A DNA stretch of 64,000 nucleotides from NCBI RefSeq assembly GCF_014647195.1, contig NZ_BMOS01000015.1, positions 15,397 to 79,396 of the forward strand, in the 5' to 3' direction. Position 1 is the first letter of the stretch. Each line of letters begins with the position of its first letter. The translations under genes and the position numbers were made by a program. The notes below the pieces were generated by a model that was given only the letters and a program-made list of their open reading frames with translations, ran no database searches and was not told the DNA's origin. Positions 52,895-61,417 of this stretch are shown piece by piece. The DNA is from Oceanobacillus indicireducens (GTDB taxonomy: Bacteria; Bacillota; Bacilli; Bacillales; Amphibacillaceae).

Positions 52895-55102
52895 TTGAAA
52901 TTAGTCAAAAAGTCATTCATTGTGACCGCTGCCTTGCTTTTGTTAAACACGCCAAACGTGTTAGCTGCACCCTCTGGACTGGATTCATTTCCCGATCCAG
53001 TAGATACCAATTCATGGACTTTACCAGAAGATATGGTATGGGATGACTACAAGTCAGTTCCTGGTATTAACTGGAATGAAGCATCAGGGGAACCGGAGCG
53101 TTTAATAAAGGGAGCCTTAGTACTTGTAGATTTTGCTGACCAAGATTTTGTTGCGAGTTTACCAGAAGGTTCGGATCTTGCTGGAAATCCAATCGGAATT
53201 GGAGACATTCCTCGAGAAGAGTTAGGTCAATTTTATGAGGATTTCTTAAACACTCCACAGCCGTTAAATAATTATCGGACCATTGATGAGTATTGGAAAG
53301 AAAACTCTTATGGTAAATGGGGGGTTGATCTAGATGCTTTTGGACCTTATCGTGTGGACGGGCGGGAGTTTCAATATGGTTTATCCTATGGAAACTCAAT
53401 GCCACCAGGGTATCAGTCGCGAAATATACAGCGTGATGCATTAGATCTTGCTCAGGCAGACCTTGATGCATCAGGTGAAGAATATGATTTTATATTTATT
53501 CTTCACGCAGCCTACGATCAATCCGGTGTATGGCAGGAATTCGGAGAAATGATGTTCATGGACAGAGATGCTGTTACTGGCGAATTTGGTCCTCCTGCTG
53601 ACCTGGAAATTTCGCAAAATTGGGCTTATACCCGTTATGTACCTTGGACTTCATGGTTTGCGGCAAAGTCCATCTGGTCCCATGCAAATATAAGGAACGG
53701 GATTTCCGTACAAGGGGAAAATGATGGAATGGGTACGTTCGCACATGAATTCGGGCACATCATGGAATTACTGGATAACTATAATAATCCTTATGGAGAT
53801 CCAGTTTCACGCACTTATTCAGGTCCATGGGAGCTTATGAGTCGTGGAAGCTTTAATGGTCCGGGTGGTCCACATACGCGTTGGATGGTTATGCCAACAC
53901 TTGGTGGCTCTGCACCTTCCCACCATATGCTGCGTAATAAGATCAAACAAGGCATTTTAGATGAAGATCAGTATCTAAACGTAGAGCGTGATGAGCTTGC
54001 TGAAACTGGTCCAATTTTTACAGACATTATTGCACGTGCTGTACCGATAGGAGAGGAATTTGGCCGGACTGGCATCCATGGCATCAATATCGAGATGGAG
54101 GACTTAACGCCACCGAACTCTCTGCGTGACGACTGGCGAGCAGATATGCAGCGTGGTGCTAAATGGTATGACAACTACACGATTGAAGTAGTTGATCGTG
54201 TTGGCTACGATTCCTTTACACCGGATTCAGGAGTATTGATGGCCAAAACTAAGAATGAAGAATCTGCACCAAACATCTGGGTAATCGATGCTAATGATGA
54301 AGATATTGAGCAAGTCGACTTCATTCGACCGGATGGTACAGAAGCTATGTATTCTCTCGGAGACTATCGTCAGTTAGCAGATGCTTTATTTAAGGCTGGA
54401 ACAGGTGATGGGATAAACAGTGAGTACGTGGATGAGCATAACCGCCTGCATTTCTATATCTTAGATAAGAAGTATGATGAAGATGGCGTCATGTCCTATC
54501 GTGTCTCGGTACGTCATCTCGATGGAGCTGGCGACTTTGAACGCGGTGTGACTGCGGAAATTGGGGAAGCGGAGCGTGCTGTACCTGGTAAGATTGCAAC
54601 TCACTACTTTAACGTGACAAATACTGGAGAAACAACCGATCTTTTCCGAATCCAAGCAGACACAGATGCTGGCTGGGATACGAAAATTGAACAAAATGTG
54701 ATAGAAGTCGAAGCTGGTGAAACAATTCAATTTCCAGTATACGTCCAAGTGCCTGAGGGGGTTGAAATTCCATCAACACTTACGGTTACCGCGACTTCTG
54801 AAACAGATTCTGAGCAAACAGTAACTGATGTCGACTACTTACTAAGCGACATTAGTGCTGCAAGTATCAACAAATTATTTGATCTGTTTAATGAGAACGG
54901 TGATGTTGATGAATCTGCAGCCCGTACTTTAAAAATACATTTAACTTCACTTGAACAATTTGAAGATGAGGGGAAAAATGACAAAGTTGCAAAACATGCA
55001 GAAGGGTTCCTTGTTCTTCTGAATCAATTTGCAGATAATGGTTTGCTGTCAGAAAAAGCATATCAGGCGTTAATAGATTATACAGAATATCTTGTAAGAT
55101 AG
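52895..55102 (+). CDS. Secreted M6-like metalloprotease with C-terminal FIMAH-like module (paralogue 1)
   Basis: 735 residues from TTG 52895 (GGGGAG ahead), aligning exactly with the start of its paralogue; a TTG eight codons earlier is unlikely. Signal peptide to about residue 28 (NVLAA). Zinc protease motif H284-E285-FGH288-IMELLDNYNNP, as in M6 immune-inhibitor-A-like enzymes, followed by GPWELMSRGSFNGPGG (Met-turn). Then a NEW3/Ig-like domain (about 560-650, HYFNVTNTGETTDLFRIQ) and an 80-residue helical end: AARTLKIHLTSLEQFEDEGK...KHAEGFLVLLNQF. Lies between tasA and tapA/sipW-like genes. Role probably extracellular protein breakdown or fibre processing. Confidence 0.85.
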   Translation: MKLVKKSFIVTAALLLLNTPNVLAAPSGLDSFPDPVDTNSWTLPEDMVWDDYKSVPGINWNEASGEPERLIKGALVLVDFADQDFVASLPEGSDLAGNPIGIGDIPREELGQFYEDFLNTPQPLNNYRTIDEYWKENSYGKWGVDLDAFGPYRVDGREFQYGLSYGNSMPPGYQSRNIQRDALDLAQADLDASGEEYDFIFILHAAYDQSGVWQEFGEMMFMDRDAVTGEFGPPADLEISQNWAYTRYVPWTSWFAAKSIWSHANIRNGISVQGENDGMGTFAHEFGHIMELLDNYNNPYGDPVSRTYSGPWELMSRGSFNGPGGPHTRWMVMPTLGGSAPSHHMLRNKIKQGILDEDQYLNVERDELAETGPIFTDIIARAVPIGEEFGRTGIHGINIEMEDLTPPNSLRDDWRADMQRGAKWYDNYTIEVVDRVGYDSFTPDSGVLMAKTKNEESAPNIWVIDANDEDIEQVDFIRPDGTEAMYSLGDYRQLADALFKAGTGDGINSEYVDEHNRLHFYILDKKYDEDGVMSYRVSVRHLDGAGDFERGVTAEIGEAERAVPGKIATHYFNVTNTGETTDLFRIQADTDAGWDTKIEQNVIEVEAGETIQFPVYVQVPEGVEIPSTLTVTATSETDSEQTVTDVDYLLSDISAASINKLFDLFNENGDVDESAARTLKIHLTSLEQFEDEGKNDKVAKHAEGFLVLLNQFADNGLLSEKAYQALIDYTEYLVR

Positions 55103-55116
55103 AGAGATACCAGTCG

Positions 55117-55173
55117 GGCTCGGGCATAACTGCTCATCGAGAAGCGTGATGTTATGTCCCAGCCTCATTTTTT
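55117..55173 (+). terminator. Terminator of the GGCTGGGACATAAC type
   Basis: GGCTCGGGCATAAC at 55117-55130 pairs with GTTATGTCCCAGCC at 55151-55164 (two mismatches or wobbles), followed by TCATTTTTT. The second arm is the widespread GGCTGGGACATAA hairpin of Bacillales intergenic regions. Confidence 0.75.
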
Positions 55174-55206
55174 CAAAGGGTTAGCAAATGAAGGTGAGTG
55201 AATAAG

Positions 55207-55614
55207 ATGTTTCATATTTTTAAAAAGGATGTAAAATTGATAAACATTGTGTTAAAAGTCTTTATTATTATTTATCTATTATTTATCTGTGTTTATCATA
55301 TTAACTTACCGACCTATGCTTATTTTTATCAAGAGCAGACAGTTGAAACAACATTTGCAGCTGAGATCACAGTCCAAGAGAAAAGAGATTCTGATGATGT
55401 AAATGATAATGAAGAAGCGGCTACAGATGAAATGGCAGAAACAGAGGAGGAGGCTATGGACAACGAAAATAAGGAAGAAATAGCGGCAGAAGAGGAGACA
55501 TTGGAAAACGCAGTGAATGAGATACAAGAAGAGCTAGATGAGGACGGGGAAATTGAAGAAAAAGATGTTAATGGAATAAATGAAGAAGTAATTGATGATG
55601 ACCCATCAAACTAA
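55207..55614 (+). CDS. TapA-like small acidic exported protein
   Basis: 135 residues from ATG 55207 (AAGGTGAG 8 bases ahead). An N-terminal segment with a basic start and a hydrophobic helix (about 11-31), then YAYFYQEQTVETTFAAEI, and then a tail of about 80 residues made mostly of Glu, Asp, Asn and Ala. TapA of B. subtilis likewise has an N-terminal helix, an A-F-x-x-x-E-T motif and an acidic, repeat-like C-terminus, but is longer. Directly before SipW, as tapA is. I infer a reduced fibre-assembly or anchor protein; sequence evidence alone is thin. Confidence 0.5.
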   Translation: MFHIFKKDVKLINIVLKVFIIIYLLFICVYHINLPTYAYFYQEQTVETTFAAEITVQEKRDSDDVNDNEEAATDEMAETEEEAMDNENKEEIAAEEETLENAVNEIQEELDEDGEIEEKDVNGINEEVIDDDPSN

Positions 55615-55659
55615 AGTCGGAAGCTTAAAAAGATTCGAATCTGCATACCTGAGGTGATG

Positions 55660-56238
55660 ATGTTGAAGCAGAAAAAGTGGTATAAATACTTAAATTTTAT
55701 GGTATCCATGTTATTAACTGCTGTGTTAATTTTAACGATGGTCTTAGTGGTAAATTCAAAGATGTCGGAAGGAAATTCAACAATTTTGGGCTATCAAATT
55801 AATTCCGTTTTATCAGGGTCGATGGAACCTGGAATAAAAACCGGATCGATCATATTTGTTAAAACTGGAGGCGATACGACTCGGTTTCAAGAAGGCGATA
55901 TTGTCACTTTTCTTACGGAAGAAGAAGTGTTGGTAACCCACCGGATAGAGGAAGTCGGTAGTGAGGGTCAAACGTATATAACAAAAGGAGATGCCAATGA
56001 TGGTGTCGATCGTGAGCCTGTCCTCGCTGAAAATATTATCGGAGAATATACAGGAGTCACCGTTCCTTATGCCGGTTATGTTGTTAGCTTTGCGAATACG
56101 AAAGAAGGTGCAGCACTTCTGTTAATTCTTCCTGGATTGTTATTGATGCTTTATGCGTTTATAACGATTTGGCAAACTGTACGGATGTTGGATAAAACAA
56201 GAAAAGAAACATTAACAGATCCAAAAGTAACAGACTAG
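55660..56238 (+). CDS. sipW: SipW-type (ER-like) signal peptidase I
   Basis: 192 residues from ATG 55660; ATG 55657 and TTG 55663 are alternatives, since GAGGTGATG overlaps. N-terminal membrane helix (10-33), catalytic Ser54 in VLSGSMEPGIKTGS, and His94 in LVTHRIEEV in place of the Lys of normal bacterial signal peptidases, which marks the SipW class. GDANDGVD is the next conserved box, and a C-terminal helix follows. SipW processes TasA and TapA precursors. Context fits exactly. Confidence 0.92.
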   Translation: MLKQKKWYKYLNFMVSMLLTAVLILTMVLVVNSKMSEGNSTILGYQINSVLSGSMEPGIKTGSIIFVKTGGDTTRFQEGDIVTFLTEEEVLVTHRIEEVGSEGQTYITKGDANDGVDREPVLAENIIGEYTGVTVPYAGYVVSFANTKEGAALLLILPGLLLMLYAFITIWQTVRMLDKTRKETLTDPKVTD

Positions 56239-56840
56239 GGGAGTAGTGCACTTACTATTGCCCTTCTTTATGTTGCATGCTCGTCCATAAACTTTTGTGT
56301 TTGATGACGATCCTTTTAACTGAGGGATTTTACTAATTGCTATTCTTTTATCAATTTTAGTATAGGTTCATCCCCTTATCCGGGAAGTAAACTCATGCAT
56401 ATAGATAGTAGTTTTTGTTCATTTAGTATGAATAATCCAAACAATTAGTCGACAAAGGAGTCAATAAATGTTAGATTATATACAAGATTCCAACAATATG
56501 GAAATACATCTTGATATATTTGAAAGGGGGATAGACTTTTAGTTGGGACAGAATTGAGTAAGAAAAACTACAGAACGGAAAATAATTGACATCTATGAGC
56601 CTTTACTAAACGAATGGGAGGTGAGTAGACTTTTTTGTTGTAAAAAGAGTTATCCGTTATTTGGCTGGTCGTCCCACGTGTCATTTTAAGTATTATGGTT
56701 AAATCTCACGGAGTCCTCTTCACTATTGAATGATGGCGCTTTCTCAACTGTTTCAAACGATCATTTCCAAGATTGGCAAGTTAGTATTTAAGACTAGATT
56801 AGGTGGATGGAGTTATATCTATCGGATTGGAGTTGAAGAT
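56239..56840. other. Intergenic region before the S15 peptidase gene
   Basis: About 600 bases. It contains a 24-codon frame with good ribosome site (listed separately) and, at 56621, GGGAGGTGAGTAGACTTTTTT, similar to the leader before the TasA-like gene. Three candidate starts upstream of the S15 start (from 56730) are dismissed for want of ribosome sites. No riboswitch recognised. Confidence 0.4.
56468..56542 (+). CDS. Possible 24-residue peptide
   Basis: ATG 56468 is preceded by AAAGGAG with 7-base spacing, and the frame reads MLDYIQDSNNMEIHLDIFER and GIDF before TAG. It has no signal peptide and no recognised relative. The excellent ribosome site is the only support; it could be a leader peptide. 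Confidence 0.3.
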   Translation: MLDYIQDSNNMEIHLDIFERGIDF

Positions 56841-58877
56841 ATGAAAAAACTCATACCATTTTTTTTATTAGTTTTAATTCTTCCAATGATTCTCGGTGCT
56901 AATATAGCAGAGGAGTCAACTGTTGAACCCCCGATGATTGTAGTAGAAGAAGGTATGACTCAACCGGTTTTTTCCAAAGAAGAAGCTATTGTTGAGAGAG
57001 TGTTTATCGAAACAGAGGTTGATAGTGATGGGGACGGAGAAAATGATCGGATTAGGGCTGACGTTATTCGACCAAAGGAAACGGAAGAAGGATTAAAAGT
57101 TCCTGTTATTTATGAAATAAGTCCTTATCGTGCAGGTCTGAATCCAATTGATTTTCACAATGTAGATGTAGAGTTGACCCCGATTAATCCTAACCCTATT
57201 GGTGGTAAGCCTTACGCCGCAGATTTGCCGGGGTATTATGATGACTATTTCTTGCCAAGAGGATATGCTGTCATTCTTGCTGAAAGTATTGGTAGCGGTA
57301 TGTCCAATGGTTGCCCAACATCAGGGGATATGCAGGAAGTGCTAGCGACTAGAGCGGTAATCGATTGGTTGAATGGACGTGCTTCAGCTTTTGATGCAGA
57401 CGGCGAAGAAATAACTGCTGATTGGTCGACGGGGAAAGTCGGTATGACAGGAGTTTCCTACAATGGGACCTTACCGAATGGGGTAGCTACAACAGGGGTT
57501 GAAGGATTAGAAACGATTGTTCCAATTGGTGCTATTAGTAGTTGGTATGACTACTACCGTTCAAACGGTGCGGTTGTTGCTCCAGGAGGCTACCAAGGGG
57601 AGGATGCAGATTCACTTGCGAGAGCGGTCCTAACTCGTAACAATCCTGAGGTTTGCCTTGATCTGATGAATCAAATTGAGGAGGAACAAGACCGAATAAC
57701 AGGAGATTATAACGAATTTTGGAATGAGCGAAATTATTTAAATGGAGTAGAAAATATTAAAGCAAGTGTGTTTGTTGTGCATGGACTAAATGATTGGAAT
57801 GTAAAGACTAAACAATTTACCCAGTGGTGGGAAGAACTTGAAAAGCATGATGTGCCAAGAAAGCTATGGATTCATCAGCACGGACATTCAAGCCCGTATA
57901 GCTTTAGAAATGAGGAATGGCTGATAACCCTGAACAAATGGTTCGATTACTGGCTCTATGATATTGAAAATGGAATTATGGACGAGCCTATGGTTGATAA
58001 ACAGAAGGAAGACCGCAGCTGGGTGACAGAAAACGCATGGCCGCATGAGGACGTCCGAGATACAGCATTGTATCTTACTTCTGGGAGTACGGAGTCGGGG
58101 AATTTAAGTCACCGTCCTGTTAGTGATACAAATACTTCTTATCAAGTAATTGATGATTCGTCCATTAGAGCACAAACATTGGTGCAAAATCCATTGGAGG
58201 ACATGGAGAATAGGCAAGCATATGTTACGCCTGAACTAACGAACGCTTACCGCATTAGTGGTACCCCGGTTGTTTCGGTTAAGGCGAGCATAGATCGCCC
58301 TGTAGCAAATCTTACCGCCTTACTCGTTGATTATGGACCGGATGAGAGTAGCCGGATCATTACACGTGGCTGGATGGATCCGCAAAACTTACAATCGGAT
58401 TCACAATCTGTAGCCATAACACCAGATAAGCCATATACATTTACTTGGAATATGCAGCCTACAGATTATGACGTGGCAGAAGGACACCGAATCGGTCTAG
58501 TTCTTATATCCAGTGACTACGAGTATACGATTCGTCCACAACCAGGAACAACTATATCGATATATCCAGAGCAAAGCTATTTATCATTGCCGCTCGTTGG
58601 TGATATTACGGAGGAGCCAACTAGTATAAAGCAAATAAAAGATCTTATTAACTATTATGAAGATGAAGGGTCAATCACTGATCCCACTGCAGTCCGTCAA
58701 TTGCAAACACATTTGACAGCTGTCGAACTTTTTGAAGAAAAAGGTGAAACAAATAAGGCAAGTAAACATCTAGCTGGGTTTAAATTACTGTTGAACTACC
58801 ATTCTGATCATATGACAAAAGAAGTTTTTGATATTTTGCAGCATGACGTTGATATATTGATAGATAAGAACTATTAG
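56841..58877 (+). CDS. Secreted Xaa-Pro dipeptidyl-peptidase-like S15 hydrolase with FIMAH-like module
   Basis: 678 residues from ATG 56841 (GGAG ahead), which begins a signal peptide (KKLIPFFLLVLILPMILGA). The alpha/beta-hydrolase core has Ser206 in GVSYNGTLPNG, Asp in HGLNDWNVKTKQ, and His in HQHGHSSPYSF, with a C-terminal jelly-roll domain (PVVSVKASIDRP...). This is the CocE/PepX (S15) family. The last 80 residues (IKQIKDLINYYEDEGS, VRQLQTHLTAVELFEEKGE, KHLAGFKLLLNYH) match those of the neighbouring proteases. It would trim X-Pro dipeptides outside the cell. Confidence 0.88.
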   Translation: MKKLIPFFLLVLILPMILGANIAEESTVEPPMIVVEEGMTQPVFSKEEAIVERVFIETEVDSDGDGENDRIRADVIRPKETEEGLKVPVIYEISPYRAGLNPIDFHNVDVELTPINPNPIGGKPYAADLPGYYDDYFLPRGYAVILAESIGSGMSNGCPTSGDMQEVLATRAVIDWLNGRASAFDADGEEITADWSTGKVGMTGVSYNGTLPNGVATTGVEGLETIVPIGAISSWYDYYRSNGAVVAPGGYQGEDADSLARAVLTRNNPEVCLDLMNQIEEEQDRITGDYNEFWNERNYLNGVENIKASVFVVHGLNDWNVKTKQFTQWWEELEKHDVPRKLWIHQHGHSSPYSFRNEEWLITLNKWFDYWLYDIENGIMDEPMVDKQKEDRSWVTENAWPHEDVRDTALYLTSGSTESGNLSHRPVSDTNTSYQVIDDSSIRAQTLVQNPLEDMENRQAYVTPELTNAYRISGTPVVSVKASIDRPVANLTALLVDYGPDESSRIITRGWMDPQNLQSDSQSVAITPDKPYTFTWNMQPTDYDVAEGHRIGLVLISSDYEYTIRPQPGTTISIYPEQSYLSLPLVGDITEEPTSIKQIKDLINYYEDEGSITDPTAVRQLQTHLTAVELFEEKGETNKASKHLAGFKLLLNYHSDHMTKEVFDILQHDVDILIDKNY

Positions 58878-58994
58878 GTTGCTCTTTACTTTCTTGTTCA
58901 GCATCGCTATTACTCTTTGATAAGGTTCTATTAAAAATACAATTTGAGAGATGGGGATACTTAAGAACCCCCGTCGTCCGTGGAGGTTACTAAT

Positions 58995-61208
58995 ATGAAA
59001 TTAGTAAAACGCTCATTTCTATTAATGTTAGTATTTCTAATTACATTTTCTCCTTTGGTATTTGCTGCACCGAACGGCCTGGATGCCTTTCCCGATCCGG
59101 TAGATATAGAGAGTTGGGAACTTCCTCGAGATATGACCTGGGATGATTTCAATCCTGTACCTGGCTTGAACTGGGATGAAGTAGATGTCGAACCGGAGAG
59201 GGAATTGAAAGGGGCTTTAGTTTTAGTAGAGTTTTCTGACCTGGAATTTGTCGTAACAAAGCCCGAGGGTACAGATCCGGCTGGAAATCCACAGATTGGT
59301 AACGTTCCAAGAGAAGAGCTGCCGCAGTTTTGGCTGGACTATCTGAACACACCACAGTCATTAAATAATTACCGTACGATTAGCGATTTTTGGATGGAAA
59401 ATTCAAACGGAAAGTGGCAGGTAGATCTTGATGCTTATGGCCCCTATATGATGGATGGAAAAGAGTTCCAATACGGTTTGAATGAATTCAACCAGCAAGA
59501 ATTTATACCTCCAGGATATTCGCCGATGACTTTAAGATCAGAGGCAGTCAATAAAGCTCAGGCAGATTTAGATGCATCAGGAATCGACTATGACTTTATA
59601 TTTATTTTGCATTCTGGATATGCCGAGACGGGAGTTTGGCAGGAATTTGGTGAAATGATGTTTAATAGTCCAGAAGAAATTCCTGATGAATTCGGTCCAC
59701 CAGCAAATCTTGGTGAGGATTTACCGAACTGGGTAAATACACGCTACGTGCCTTGGACTTCTTGGTTTGCAGCTAAATCTGTTTGGTCCAGTGCAAGCAG
59801 AAATGTTTCCATTCAAGGATCCAGTAATGGTATGGCAACCTATGCCCATGAATTTGGTCATCTGATGGGATTAGCTGATAACTATAATAACCCCTATGGA
59901 AATCCAGTATCCCGTACTTATGCTGGTTCTTGGGAACTGATGAGCAGCGGAAGTTTTAATGGTCCGGGAGGCTCGCATACACGATGGATGATACCGGCTA
60001 TCCAAGGTGGATCAACACCACCACATCATATGCTGCGTAACAAAATTAAACAAGGCTTTCTATCTGAGAATCAGTACTTGAACATTGATCGCGACGAGCT
60101 AGCGGAGACGGGACCAATTTTTGCAGATATTCTTGCGAGAGCTGTTCCATCTGGTGAAGGTTTTAAACGGGATGATCTGAAGGGGATCAACATCGAATTG
60201 GAAGATTTAACACCCCCTAATTCTTTAGAAGATGACTGGAGAGCGGATATGCAACGTGGAGCTAAGTGGTATGACAACTACACGATTGAAGTTGTTGATC
60301 AAGTGGGCTATGACTCCTTTACGCATGATTCAGGAGTATTGATTGCAAAAACGAAAAATACCGAATCAGCGCCTAATATTTGGGTAGTAGATGCAAAGCC
60401 TGAGGATATAACAATTGAGGATTTTGTACGGCCTGACGGTACTACCGCCATGATTTCGAAGGGTGGTCTAGAGCAGCTTGCAGATGCACTTTTCAAAGCT
60501 GGGACGGATGAAGATATCGTAAGCGAGTATATCGATGAGCATAATCGTTTGCATTTCTACATCCTAGATAAGAAATATGACGATGTCGGAGCGCTTTCAT
60601 ACCGGGTATCTGTCCGTCATTTAGACAGTGCTGGAGAATTTGAACGTAGTGTTGAAGCTGCTGCAGTCTCTGCAGAACGAGCAATACCAGGCAAAGTTGC
60701 AAAACATACCTTTAGCGTAACAAATACTGGTGAAGAAACAGACTTAGTCCGAATCCAAGCAGAAACAGATGCGGGATGGGAGACAATGATGCTTCATCAT
60801 GTGATTGAAGTTGAAGCTGGTGAAACAGTGGAGGTTCCAGTTTACGTGAAAGTCCCTGAAAGTGAACAGCAACCAGCACAGCTAACGTTCACAGCAACAT
60901 CCGAAACAGATGCTGAACAAGCATCATCTGATGTTGATGTGTTGTTAAGCGAAGTAAATGGGACAAGCCTGAAAGCTTTAGTCCAATTATTTGCAGATAG
61001 TGGGGATGTTGATGAAGCTGCAGTTCGACCACTAACGACGCATTTAACAGCAATAGAGCAGTTTGAGAAACAAAATGATGCCGACAAGCTAGTTAAACAT
61101 TTAGAAGGGTTCATCCTTTTAATTGACCAATACTCAAACAATGGATCGTTAGCTGAAAAAGCGGCTGATGCACTATACGATTATACAGATTTTTTGCTGA
61201 ATCAGTAG
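58995..61208 (+). CDS. Secreted M6-like metalloprotease with C-terminal FIMAH-like module (paralogue 2)
   Basis: 737 residues from ATG 58995 (GGAGGT 7 bases ahead); an upstream ATG at 58980 lies over that site. Signal peptide to about residue 28. Zinc site H285-EFGH-LMGLADNYNNP and SWELMSSGSFNGPGG. Colinear with paralogue 1 from end to end, including NEW3-like domain and C-terminal helices (VRPLTTHLTAIEQFEKQND, KHLEGFILLIDQY). Tandem duplication with the S15 gene, TapA-like and SipW genes now lying between the copies. Substrate unknown. Confidence 0.85.
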   Translation: MKLVKRSFLLMLVFLITFSPLVFAAPNGLDAFPDPVDIESWELPRDMTWDDFNPVPGLNWDEVDVEPERELKGALVLVEFSDLEFVVTKPEGTDPAGNPQIGNVPREELPQFWLDYLNTPQSLNNYRTISDFWMENSNGKWQVDLDAYGPYMMDGKEFQYGLNEFNQQEFIPPGYSPMTLRSEAVNKAQADLDASGIDYDFIFILHSGYAETGVWQEFGEMMFNSPEEIPDEFGPPANLGEDLPNWVNTRYVPWTSWFAAKSVWSSASRNVSIQGSSNGMATYAHEFGHLMGLADNYNNPYGNPVSRTYAGSWELMSSGSFNGPGGSHTRWMIPAIQGGSTPPHHMLRNKIKQGFLSENQYLNIDRDELAETGPIFADILARAVPSGEGFKRDDLKGINIELEDLTPPNSLEDDWRADMQRGAKWYDNYTIEVVDQVGYDSFTHDSGVLIAKTKNTESAPNIWVVDAKPEDITIEDFVRPDGTTAMISKGGLEQLADALFKAGTDEDIVSEYIDEHNRLHFYILDKKYDDVGALSYRVSVRHLDSAGEFERSVEAAAVSAERAIPGKVAKHTFSVTNTGEETDLVRIQAETDAGWETMMLHHVIEVEAGETVEVPVYVKVPESEQQPAQLTFTATSETDAEQASSDVDVLLSEVNGTSLKALVQLFADSGDVDEAAVRPLTTHLTAIEQFEKQNDADKLVKHLEGFILLIDQYSNNGSLAEKAADALYDYTDFLLNQ

Positions 61209-61417
61209 GCTGATAGATTAATACCTGTCATTAATTATTGGTTCGCCATGTTCTATTTTAAGTAAATCGTTTTTCGGGAATATGGCGAGTCATATTACTT
61301 TTTAGAAAAATCCTACTTACGGAAGCAGAGGTGAGTAAAGATGCCATAAACAGGTTCTATCTATAGAGATAGACTCAGGCGAATGGTAATAAAGAATAGG
61401 AAAGAAAGGGTGTCAAA
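61209..61417. other. Intergenic region with weak terminator and tiny frame
   Basis: CGCCAT at about 61243 and ATGGCG at about 61283 could pair as a weak terminator followed by TTACTTTTT. At 61330 GAGGTGAGTAAAG precedes ATGCCATAA, a two-codon frame; the GAGGTGAGTA string recalls the leaders at 52041 and 56621. Confidence 0.35.

Noticed and set aside
53067..53471. Minus-strand open frame of 134 codons
   Set aside because: Antisense of the M6 protease; composition (His/Leu rich) typical of antisense frames.
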